Shown piece after piece: positions 1 through 6,235 of a stretch of 64,000 nucleotides of DNA. A program made the position numbers and the translations under genes. Under the pieces are notes generated by a model. The model saw only the letters and a list, made by a program, of their open reading frames with translations. It was not told where the DNA came from and ran no database searches. Origin of the DNA: Singulisphaera sp. (GTDB lineage Bacteria > Planctomycetota > Planctomycetia > Isosphaerales > Isosphaeraceae); NCBI GenBank assembly GCA_027451445.1, contig DAIDJG010000093.1, forward strand, positions 43,557 through 107,556, written 5' to 3'. Each line of letters starts with the position of its first letter. Within the stretch, counting starts at the first letter, position 1.

Positions 1-599
1 GTGGGCAACGAACCATTACCTCGAACTCGTCGCTTCGCAGCTTGCCACTGTCCCCTCGCCTTAAGGGCCTCGCGGACGATCTTACGTAACTGATCAGCCG
101 AGGTATTGGAGACGAGGAGAGCCCACAAGGTGCGCCGCGGCTGATTTCGGTTTCCCTCAGCGCACCCGATCTTTCGCAGGGCGCTCAGCGTTTCGTCCTT
201 CCAAAGAAGCTGAACCACAGACTCGGGGCGGACGTTTCGATTGCGTTTCGGACTTCGGACAACGCGCAACTCCACCTTTGAATCAACTTGAGTGGCGACA
301 AGGATTCCCCATCTGCTCGGGATCAGCGAGCGCGACTTCGACAGGTGGCGGTTTCCAACCACCAGCGTTACCGCGTCAAAGCATTGCTCGTAGACATCTC
401 GCTGATGCGGGAGACGATCCAGCGTGTCTCGCTCGCTCTTGATCTCGTAGCCCGCAATCGAACCGTTGATAACGGCGAGGTCTGCCCGCGCTTCACCTTC
501 GCGCAGTCCGAGCTCTTCTACGATGAGGGTGTCCGGTTCTCCAGCATGCTCAAGCTGGAGCCTCTCTCGTAGAGCCAGACGTATGTCGTAATCACGCAT
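1..599 (-). CDS. sce7726 family protein, cut off by the window edge
   Basis: Reading leftward from ATG at 599 gives an open frame of 199 codons running off the window, so the C-terminus is missing. The N-terminus (MRDYDIRLALRERL) and the segment with Asp40, then GYEIKS with Glu52 and Lys54, match the sce7726 family. The D...ExK spacing is that of a PD-(D/E)xK nuclease-like core. Family members sit in mobile elements and their function is not settled. The frame uses the element's normal codons and has no internal stop. An open frame on the opposite strand (288-572) is a shadow. The family call is from memory of motifs, not a search. Confidence 0.72.
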   Translation of the reverse strand, partial: MRDYDIRLALRERLQLEHAGEPDTLIVEELGLREGEARADLAVINGSIAGYEIKSERDTLDRLPHQRDVYEQCFDAVTLVVGNRHLSKSRSLIPSRWGILVATQVDSKVELRVVRSPKRNRNVRPESVVQLLWKDETLSALRKIGCAEGNRNQPRRTLWALLVSNTSADQLRKIVREALKARGQWQAAKRRVRGNGSLP

Positions 600-802
600 C
601 TCTCGTCCCACCGCACCGGGCTGGCAATCAGGATCATCTGAACACGCTAATAGCATATTCAGATAGACTACGGACGAGGGCGGCGCACTCAGCGTTGATC
701 GCGCGGAGTAAAAAGTCAAGGGCTTGCGGACCGTAACTCTTGGGAGAGGCCGCATTGTCAACGATTGACGAAAAACTGCAACCCCGAATTCAGTATACCT
801 AA

Positions 803-870
803 GAGCCTATCTCAGTAGGGCGAAAAACGACTTGTTTTCAAGACCGGAACCCGCCTACTGAGATAGGCTC
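803..870. mobile_element. 68-bp MITE-like insertion with TAA target duplication
   Basis: Perfect 17-bp terminal inverted repeats, GAGCCTATCTCAGTAGG at 803-819 and its complement at 854-870, enclose 34 bases with no coding potential. TAA stands directly outside both ends (800-802 and 871-873), which looks like a 3-bp target-site duplication. Duplications of TNA type are known for some IS5-group transposons, so this may be a miniature derivative moved by such a transposase. No transposase gene of that kind is visible here. The rest of 600-993 shows no gene. Confidence 0.6.
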
Positions 871-993
871 TAAGTCCATCGTCGTCCGAGAGGCGAATAA
901 GCAGTCGAGATGCACACCAGGGGTCGACGATCGCACCCACGCCGGATAGATTCGAGGGACGGCGAAAGTTGCCGCACCTGGAGGGCCTGGGCC

Positions 994-1332
994 ATGCGCC
1001 TACCGCGATTCCGCATCCGAACGCTAATGATTGCTGTGGGTGTGATCGCAACGCTCTGTGCTGCTTGGGCAGCGATCGAGACGCGATGTGAGCGAAGCCG
1101 GTGGGCCACGGTGCGGGTGATCAATCACCGCTCCGCCCCGTTGTCTCGGGTGCGCGTAGTCTTTCCCGAGGGGCAACGGGAACTCCCTCGCTTACCACCG
1201 GGGCAAGAGGCGGATTTCCCTGTCCGCATCAAGGACGAAGCCAGGATTAGCGTCGAAATTGATGGGCACTGTTACGCCGAGTGGTTTTCTGTTCGGGGCG
1301 GTAGTAAGCCGGCGCTCACGGTGAGCGAGTGA
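994..1332 (+). CDS. Small membrane-anchored planctomycete protein (RTLMIAV type)
   Basis: A 112-residue protein of unknown function. It opens with MRLPRFRIRTLMIAVGVIA, a short basic stretch followed by one hydrophobic segment, the signature start of many small planctomycete proteins. The rest (about residues 35-112) should face the outside and looks like a small beta-rich domain. ATG 994 is chosen over the upstream in-frame ATG 910 because GGAGGG lies 8 bases before it and the upstream residues look like untranslated sequence. The next gene, 4 bases downstream, carries the same kind of anchor, so the two probably share a transcript. Confidence 0.6.
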   Translation: MRLPRFRIRTLMIAVGVIATLCAAWAAIETRCERSRWATVRVINHRSAPLSRVRVVFPEGQRELPRLPPGQEADFPVRIKDEARISVEIDGHCYAEWFSVRGGSKPALTVSE

Positions 1333-1336
1333 AACC

Positions 1337-1747
1337 ATGCCCCTCCCCCGAATGACAACCCGGCGGTGGATGATCGCGGTGGCTGTGGCGGCCGCTGCTC
1401 TCGGCGTAGAGCGTCGGTGGGCTTGCTGCCGGGAACGCGCGGATTACCATCGCGCTCGCGAACACTTCTATTCGGTCTTGCTGCTCATGTCAGAGCGTCG
1501 GTGTGGGTACGGAGATGACGATCTGATAACGCCGGTTCGGAGGCCAGACGGCTCCTGGGATCTCCGTCCGGCGTCTCCGGAGGCTGAGTTAACGCTCAAG
1601 GCTCGTGCCGCGCACAATTTGGTTCGGAAGGATGCCTACAGGAAGCTGGAAGCATTCCACGGTCGACGGGCGCTTGAATACGCGTACGCCTCGACTCGTC
1701 CGTGGGTGATAGTGCGCCAGGCAACTGCTCCCCCGAAACCCAGGTAA
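1337..1747 (+). CDS. Small membrane-anchored planctomycete protein (RRWMIAV type)
   Basis: A 136-residue protein of unknown function with the start MTTRRWMIAVAVAAAALG a few residues in, giving one membrane anchor. The C-terminal part (EYAYASTRPWVIV) resembles a recurring ending, 'YA.R.PW..V', in small planctomycete proteins of this type. That resemblance is my recollection. It follows the 994-1332 gene by 4 bases and likely shares its promoter. It converges on the leftward gene ending at 1754, only 6 bases away, and no terminator is visible between them. Confidence 0.6.
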   Translation: MPLPRMTTRRWMIAVAVAAAALGVERRWACCRERADYHRAREHFYSVLLLMSERRCGYGDDDLITPVRRPDGSWDLRPASPEAELTLKARAAHNLVRKDAYRKLEAFHGRRALEYAYASTRPWVIVRQATAPPKPR

Positions 1748-1753
1748 CCCTCC

Positions 1754-2077
1754 TCACTGTCTCGGGCGCTCCGGCATGAAGTTCGCGCAGCTATGCGCCG
1801 GCGGGGGCTTTGGTGTGTCCGGATCACAGCACGCCCGAATCTCGACATTGCCCGATAGGCCCTCGACGCCGAGGAAGTGCGTCACGTTGTCGGTGTAGAT
1901 ATGGCATACCGGGCTTTCCAGGCAGGCGGGCTCCGTGCGATCGGTCCACTGCATCCATGTCTTCCCGCCCTCAAGCCGATGGATCGCATGAAGGGCGAAC
2001 CCCTCAAACCGTCCGACGTAGCGGGTGGTCTCGACGAGGTGGAATCCACGCGGAGGGGGCCATCGTTTGCGCGACAT
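1754..2077 (-). CDS. Hypothetical protein
   Basis: A 107-residue frame with a natural composition (HLVETTRYVGRFEGF, LEGGKTWMQW) and several cysteines near the C-terminus. The overlapping frames on both strands are Arg/Ser/Pro-rich shadows. No domain is recognised. No clear ribosome-binding site precedes ATG 2077. An overlapping leftward frame starting at 2196 encodes a natural-looking N-terminus (residues 1-45) before running into shadow sequence. The two could therefore be one gene split by a frameshift near 2077. This is not resolvable from the sequence alone. Confidence 0.45.
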   Translation of the reverse strand: MSRKRWPPPRGFHLVETTRYVGRFEGFALHAIHRLEGGKTWMQWTDRTEPACLESPVCHIYTDNVTHFLGVEGLSGNVEIRACCDPDTPKPPPAHSCANFMPERPRQ

Positions 2078-2293
2078 GCCACCAATGTGAACGTCTGATC
2101 CTTAAGTGTCAGGAGTTCAGGCACCACAACCGCTACGGGAAAGCTCACCGATTCCGGCTGCCCGCATGCTCGGCTCGCTTGCTCGGCGAGGCGCATTAGC
2201 CCCGCGTGTGGCGCGGGTTGCGCCGCTGACTGGGTCAGGCTGTCGCAAGTTTAATCGGATTTCGGTAAACTTGCATGTGGAGGCCGACTAACT

Positions 2294-2557
2294 ATGAATG
2301 TTTTACGCGCAATCTATTACTCTCGTTTCGGACCCACGGACGGTCCAATGCTCATGGACTACGCTTGGACAAACGTCGCGGTGTTCGTCGATTCCGATGT
2401 CTCTCCCGTCGGGGTTGCCGAGGGCCGGGGCTGGACTCAGTATCGCGGCGAAAAGGCGATGTTGTTCCGCCTCGTGGTTGGGGGAGTCGAACTGCCAGGA
2501 CTATGGGTATGCGACGGCCGGCAGTTCTTCGACTTGAGTGATACCGCACACGAATGA
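2294..2557 (+). CDS. Hypothetical protein, paralogue of the gene at 3444-3728
   Basis: An 87-residue protein of unknown function. It aligns over its whole length with the protein encoded leftward at 3444-3728: both start with a short polar segment then SR.GP.DGPM, share GW..YRG in the middle, and end with PGLWVCD.R.F.DL. Such an ungapped match between two small unknown genes is good evidence that both are translated. GGAGG lies about 10 bases before ATG 2294. Overlapping ATG starts at 2275 and 2298 in other frames are shadows. The family is unknown to me. Confidence 0.7.
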   Translation: MNVLRAIYYSRFGPTDGPMLMDYAWTNVAVFVDSDVSPVGVAEGRGWTQYRGEKAMLFRLVVGGVELPGLWVCDGRQFFDLSDTAHE

Positions 2558-2774
2558 TCTGGTCTGAACCCAGCCCTCGTCGTCAGCTTCAACGCCGAGG
2601 TTGGAACCGGGCGCTGGAGCAGGCGCGTTCCCAGCAGCACGAGCGTCGGGTTCTCCAAGACCATTCGGTCGCAGCGTCCGCGTCGCTCCTGGCTCGCGCC
2701 GGGAGAGAACTGGAAGAATCGGCTGGTATCGAGAGAATCCCAACACCAGACCTCGGGGCTCACGGCGCGTAAGA

Positions 2775-2806
2775 AACCCGCCGAGGTAGGGCTTCCCCGG
2801 CGGGTT
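2775..2806 (-). terminator. Rho-independent terminator candidate
   Basis: Stem AACCCGCCG (2775-2783) pairs with CGGCGGGTT (2798-2806). Read leftward the hairpin is followed by TTTCTT. It lies about 55 bases downstream of the leftward open frame ending at 2860. It could also serve rightward transcription of 2294-2557, but the T-run favours the leftward reading. Confidence 0.5.
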
Positions 2807-2859
2807 CAACTCGGAACGAATGAGGCAAACTCTTTATCGGCAGAACCGGCACGATCGCT

Positions 2860-3063
2860 TCAACCAGTCTCGTTGTTTATCCTCTTTGATGGCCGAGCGT
2901 CCAGGTAATCGAGCAGGCGCCAGTCCCTCTCATCGCGGAAGTCACAGGAGATAGAGATTTCGCGGAAGCGTGAATCAGAGCACTCGAACAGGCGTGTGAG
3001 TGCGCGATCTTCAAACTCTGCTGACGTTACGACAACAATCTTGCGAACACGTGAGCCGCATCG
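2860..3063 (-). CDS. Short open frame without a normal start codon
   Basis: Leftward, the frame between TAG (3066-3064) and TGA (2862-2860) encodes 67 residues with very protein-like character: KIVVVTSAEFEDRALTRLF followed by ISCDFRDERDWRLLDYLD. There is no ATG, GTG or TTG in its first third. Translation would need the ATT at 3039 or lost upstream sequence. A terminator hairpin follows at 2775-2806. It may be a remnant of a longer gene or a gene with a rare start codon. The rest of 2558-3196 holds only the two hairpins listed. Confidence 0.3.
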   Translation of the reverse strand, partial: RCGSRVRKIVVVTSAEFEDRALTRLFECSDSRFREISISCDFRDERDWRLLDYLDARPSKRINNETG

Positions 3064-3100
3064 CTACAGTCGAGACCGCCCAGGCAGATGACGATGGGCC

Positions 3101-3145
3101 GAGCGGCGAGGCGTCTGGTCCTGAACTCCAGGCGCCTCGCCGCTC
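3101..3145. repeat. Strong hairpin between small genes
   Basis: GAGCGGCGAGGCG (3101-3113) pairs perfectly with 3133-3145. The stem extends inward with one mismatch to leave a loop of about 9 bases. It stands between the leftward frame at 2860-3063 and the rightward gene at 3197. No T-run follows it on either strand, so it is more likely a structured leader or protein-binding site than a simple terminator. Confidence 0.5.
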
Positions 3146-3196
3146 GTTTCGACTGACCGCAGGAGCAAAGCTTACGGCCGTTTAGGAGAGGCACCA

Positions 3197-3475
3197 ATGG
3201 CGGTCAAAGGGGAAATCGCCATCCTGGTCTCCAAGTGCGTGCGGTGCATGGCCTACTATCACGACTACCGTTCGTACCCGAACGCCGATGCGGTCATGTC
3301 GGCAGAGATTCGGTTCGCACGCTTCCAGGCTTCGGCCCTTGGTCTCGCAGAAGATCACATCGAGAGACTCGTAGCTCATCCAGTCGAGCGGAACCTGGTC
3401 GCACGGTACGGTAACGAATTGGGACACTCGCTGTTCGATGCCTTCAAGAAGGAGTTTGAATCGGCCGGCGACTGA
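3197..3475 (+). CDS. Hypothetical protein
   Basis: A 92-residue soluble protein of unknown function. AGGAGAGG sits 7 bases before ATG 3197. The sequence (VSKCVRCMAYYHDYRSYPNA, then helical LGLAEDHIERLVAHPVERN) has natural composition and no low-complexity stretch. A CVRC pair (residues 14-17) could bind metal or be incidental. Its 3' end overlaps the convergent gene 3444-3728 by 32 bases, an arrangement seen in compact mobile elements. Confidence 0.62.
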   Translation: MAVKGEIAILVSKCVRCMAYYHDYRSYPNADAVMSAEIRFARFQASALGLAEDHIERLVAHPVERNLVARYGNELGHSLFDAFKKEFESAGD

Positions 3476-3728
3476 CACCGGCTAGGTCTCGAAACCTGCG
3501 CTCGTCGCACACCCACAGTCCAGGCACTTCCGTTCCTCGAATTTCCATGCGGAACAGGGTCGCGAGAGCGCCGCGGTACACCGTCCATCCAATCGGCCAC
3601 GCCGCGCCGACGGACACAGGGCCAGATTCGCCGTACACGGATACGGTCTGCAAACTGGGGTCAAACGACATCGGCCCATCGGGAGGCCCGATTCGTGAGA
3701 CATAATCTGCGCGCAAAGAATCAGTCAT
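3444..3728 (-). CDS. Hypothetical protein, paralogue of the gene at 2294-2557
   Basis: A 94-residue protein sharing SR.GP.DGPM, GW..YRG and PGLWVCD.R.F.DL with the 87-residue product of 2294-2557, in the same order and spacing. AAGGTGGG precedes the ATG at 3728. The C-terminal extension of about 12 residues overlaps the convergent 3197-3475 gene, so the ancestral stop may have been lost. The function is unknown. The pair lies in opposite orientation about 0.9 kb apart, so it arose by duplication with inversion or by separate capture. Confidence 0.68.
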   Translation of the reverse strand: MTDSLRADYVSRIGPPDGPMSFDPSLQTVSVYGESGPVSVGAAWPIGWTVYRGALATLFRMEIRGTEVPGLWVCDERRFRDLAGVSRRPIQTPS

Positions 3729-3977
3729 GGCCCACCTTGGAAGTTGAGCCTATGGAACCGAACCGAGAACGCCGGTAAAGATGGGCAGAAACGACCTCGA
3801 CCTGCGCAGCGGCAGGCTACCACCGAGACCCAATACCCGCCAGTCATGAGCGGGCATGCTGTAAAAGTAGATTTTGTGAAGGCAAAATACAAGGGCCTAT
3901 TCCCAATTTAATTGGAGAATGGCCCAAACAGGTTGACAATCGAAAACGCCGCCTATGATAGCGGCGTATTTCCGGCC

Positions 3978-4403
3978 TCAAGGAACAGTGCTTTCCGTTC
4001 GTCTGCACCCCTCGAATCCACTGAACGGCTCACCGTCCGGCGTGTAGAGAAACTTCATCCCCCGCGAGCGCAGCCCATCCCCACCAACCCAACCCTTGGA
4101 GCGCAAGGCGCGGACATGGGTCATCAGGCCGTTTGGGGATGAGAATCCGAAGTTCCGGTAGACCTCGCGGACGCTAGGCTGGTAGCCGTTCTTGCGAGTC
4201 TGATCGAAGATGAAACGGTATATCTCAGCCTGACGCTCGGTCAGCGGTCTGGGCGCGATCTCGGTCGGCGGCGTCGGCGAACCTCGGGGGCAATAACGTC
4301 CGTTAAGGCGCTGAGTTATCGGTCTCAGGCGGATGCCGAAGCTCCACGAACATGACGCTGGTGTCCGGTATCCAAACCGACGTGACGGTTTGCGTCTTGA
4401 CAT
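3978..4403 (-). CDS. LexA-like winged-helix DNA-binding protein
   Basis: Residues about 54-110 match the LexA N-terminal DNA-binding domain: LTERQAEIYRFI, then YQPSVREV and a recognition helix in FSSPNGLMTHVRALRSKGW. The LexA autoprotease half is absent, so this would be a stand-alone repressor-type domain. The first 33 residues overlap the preceding gene in another frame and contain no alternative ATG, GTG or TTG. The true start is therefore uncertain and may be a non-standard codon near 4300. It is the last gene of a leftward three-gene operon (4712-5158, 4303-4719, this). Confidence 0.62.
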   Translation of the reverse strand: MSRRKPSRRFGYRTPASCSWSFGIRLRPITQRLNGRYCPRGSPTPPTEIAPRPLTERQAEIYRFIFDQTRKNGYQPSVREVYRNFGFSSPNGLMTHVRALRSKGWVGGDGLRSRGMKFLYTPDGEPFSGFEGCRRTESTVP

Positions 4404-4719
4404 CCAGCGTGCTCAGGTACAGGTGATCGTGAGTCTTGCGGTCGTAGAAGCCAGAGATCGGCGGTTGAGCCGGATCTTTGAAATGGACGGTCGCACGCAC
4501 ACCGCCCTTCATCTGCATCATGCCGAAGAACCAACGGGTATCCGTCTTCCTGGCGATGACTCTCCACGAAATCTCGTCGTAAATATCCCGGTAGCAGTTG
4601 ATGAGCCACTGGTTTGTCGAGACCGCCTCCGTGACGCTGATACCGACGAAGGTTGCGAGCGAGAGAGCCAGCAAGGCTATAGACTTCCAACTGAACGCCA
4701 CGTCCAGAAACTTATTCAT
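4303..4719 (-). CDS. Small membrane protein in the element's regulator operon
   Basis: A 138-residue protein with one N-terminal membrane segment (SIALLALSLATFVGISV, residues about 14-30) and an outward domain of unknown function. The start is ATG 4719, which has GGAAGGAG at 9-base spacing. ATG 4728, also in frame, abuts the same site too closely. The ATG lies inside the last codons of the excisionase-like gene (CATGAATAA), so the two are probably translationally coupled. No family is recognised. Confidence 0.65.
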   Translation of the reverse strand: MNKFLDVAFSWKSIALLALSLATFVGISVTEAVSTNQWLINCYRDIYDEISWRVIARKTDTRWFFGMMQMKGGVRATVHFKDPAQPPISGFYDRKTHDHLYLSTLDVKTQTVTSVWIPDTSVMFVELRHPPETDNSAP

Positions 4720-5158
4720 GGTTGTCATCTCCTTCCAGGCGATCCTTGAGCTTTGACAGATCAAAGGAAGACGGACGGCGCTTCTCCCGGCGGCGAGGTT
4801 GCCGAGGGGCAGGGGCCGGCTTGGGAGGCCTTGCCGTAGCTTTCGGGGCCGGCGGCGGGACCGGCTTCGGGCGTTCAACCGGCGGCACATCGGGGGGCTT
4901 CACGATCGGAATTGGCGGCGGCGGGGCGACGGGAGCCGGAGCAACGGCTTTCTTCTTCACGCCACCCTCGAAATGCTCTACATCCTCGATGCGGAACCTG
5001 ACGAGACTGCCAATCCGCGTCGCGCGGAGTTGATGGGACTTCACGAGGCGGTGGACAGTGCCTCGGGAGACAGACCACCGCTTCATCAGATCATGGAACG
5101 TGAGCAGGACGGTGCCGCCGGGTGGCTGTGGCGGCGGAGGTGCGGACGATGGCTCCAT
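4712..5158 (-). CDS. Excisionase-type HTH protein with a long Pro-rich tail
   Basis: Residues about 18-62 form a MerR/excisionase-type winged helix (FHDLMKRWSVSRGTVHRLV followed by ATRIGSLVRFRIEDVEHFE). This domain is used by directionality factors and small regulators of mobile elements. From residue 70 the chain is a disordered Pro/Ala/Lys-rich linker ending in a short helix (SFDLSKLKDRLEGDD). The tail is unusual for excisionases, which are normally about 60-100 residues. It heads a leftward operon with a membrane protein and a LexA-like regulator. A GTAC-rich stretch at 5168-5205 may hold its promoter and operator. Confidence 0.7.
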   Translation of the reverse strand: MEPSSAPPPPQPPGGTVLLTFHDLMKRWSVSRGTVHRLVKSHQLRATRIGSLVRFRIEDVEHFEGGVKKKAVAPAPVAPPPPIPIVKPPDVPPVERPKPVPPPAPKATARPPKPAPAPRQPRRREKRRPSSFDLSKLKDRLEGDDNHE

Positions 5159-5347
5159 GGTGTGCCTCGGCGTACGTACACTGTGGTTTCCCGTACAGAG
5201 AGTACACGGAGGTATAGGCTGACGTGACAGGACAGCTTAGATTCGCGACGAAGACGGCAGGGTCTGGGCCTGTGGTCCGCTGGGCCTGCGAATGTCTCGG
5301 CTTGGACTTCGCGGGCGAGTTCACGAAGCTTCAAGAAGCTCACTGGG

Positions 5348-5374
5348 CAACCGTTGCCATGAGGGCAACGGTTG
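5348..5374. repeat. Perfect 11-bp hairpin
   Basis: CAACCGTTGCC (5348-5358) and GGCAACGGTTG (5364-5374) enclose a 5-base loop. It lies in the 286-base gap 5159-5444, downstream of the leftward gene 5445-5777. There is no T-run, so termination would have to be factor-dependent. Nothing else is seen in the gap apart from the GTAC-rich stretch near 5170-5205. Confidence 0.5.
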
Positions 5375-5444
5375 ACCCAAATAGAAGAATGCGTGGGGAT
5401 AGTATCGACGCACGACGCAACTGGAAGGCCGAGGCCGCCAAGCC

Positions 5445-5777
5445 CTACGCCGGCAGTGGCTCCCGGTTCGCGCCGCTCCATACCGGTATTTTGCCGGATG
5501 CCAAGATGCCATCGAGCGTCACCAGGGTTCGCTCCAACCTCGCGATCCAGGCGTCGAGCCTCTTGCGCTCGCGTCGGTCGGCTGCGGTGTCTCCGAGGAG
5601 TTCAAGACGCTGCTTAAGGGCCATGGTTTTCAGCTTCGCACGTAATCGCGCCTTACCGATCGACTCCGACCGCCCGAGGGCCACGACGAGCACCTGACGT
5701 GTCTTGCCGGCGACCGATACAGTGCGCACCACCTGATAGTACGTGTGACCCCTGACGGTCTTCTTCCTGATGAACAT
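5445..5777 (-). CDS. Small protein resembling the N-terminus of IS1634-type transposases
   Basis: A 110-residue protein opening MFIRKKTVRGHTYYQVVRTV, a beta-hairpin motif that also starts many IS1634-family transposases. The rest is helical (RKRLDAWIARLERTLVTLDG) and the DDE catalytic region is absent. Start ATG 5777 is chosen because GGAGG stands 8 bases upstream. The GTG five codons before it lies on that site. It could be a domesticated remnant or an independent small family common in planctomycete elements. The function is unknown. Confidence 0.6.
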   Translation of the reverse strand: MFIRKKTVRGHTYYQVVRTVSVAGKTRQVLVVALGRSESIGKARLRAKLKTMALKQRLELLGDTAADRRERKRLDAWIARLERTLVTLDGILASGKIPVWSGANREPLPA

Positions 5778-5815
5778 CGGCCGTTCCTCCACCCCAATGA
5801 CAACCGCACAACCCC

Positions 5816-6145
5816 TTACGCGGAACGCCGTTCGATGCCTGCGCGGACCTGCAAAGAACCGGCCCGTCGAGAGTCAGCGGAAGCCGTTGGCACTATCTCG
5901 AATCGCGTACCTAAGCTCCGGATGACCGGGAACCGCCGGGCCAGCGCGAGCAGAGATTCGTCCGACGATAGTAGGGCAGCCCATACCGCTTCAGGGTCGA
6001 CCGCGCCGCGGCATCGGTCGATCACGGTTTGGGCGTCTACCTGGCCCCGTCCAGCGTTCCGGAGCGCGAGAGCGACCACGAAACGTCTCAGCGGCCAGGG
6101 GCTCCACGCGCTCAATTCTAGGGAGTCACGGTGCGAGCGGTTCAT
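5816..6145 (-). CDS. Hypothetical protein
   Basis: A 109-residue protein of unknown function starting at ATG 6145, with a helical core (PLRRFVVALALRNAG, DPEAVWAALLSSDESLLAL). An in-frame start at 6211 exists but adds unlikely residues. It lies between the Gln/Pro-rich protein 6236-8314 and the 5445-5777 gene, all leftward with short gaps, so the three probably form one transcript. Confidence 0.55.
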   Translation of the reverse strand: MNRSHRDSLELSAWSPWPLRRFVVALALRNAGRGQVDAQTVIDRCRGAVDPEAVWAALLSSDESLLALARRFPVIRSLGTRFEIVPTASADSRRAGSLQVRAGIERRSA

Positions 6146-6235
6146 AGGGTGGCTTCCGTCTGAATCAACTTGCCAGGGGGCCAGCATCCCTGCCGGTCCG
6201 CACCTGGCCACTCTCGTCAGGAGCGTCCACGTGGC

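Noticed and set aside
5168..5205. LexA-box-like CTGT...ACAG upstream of the excisionase-like gene
   Set aside because: The spacing is 10 bases instead of the 8 of the classic box, and LexA sites of planctomycetes are not known to me, so it is not listed as an operator.
5224..5697. Rightward 157-codon frame
   Set aside because: Its second half lies opposite the better-supported leftward gene 5445-5777, and the composition is Arg/Ser-rich.
5445..5777. Complete IS1634-type transposase
   Set aside because: Only an N-terminal-like segment is present; no DDE region and no terminal inverted repeats were found around it.
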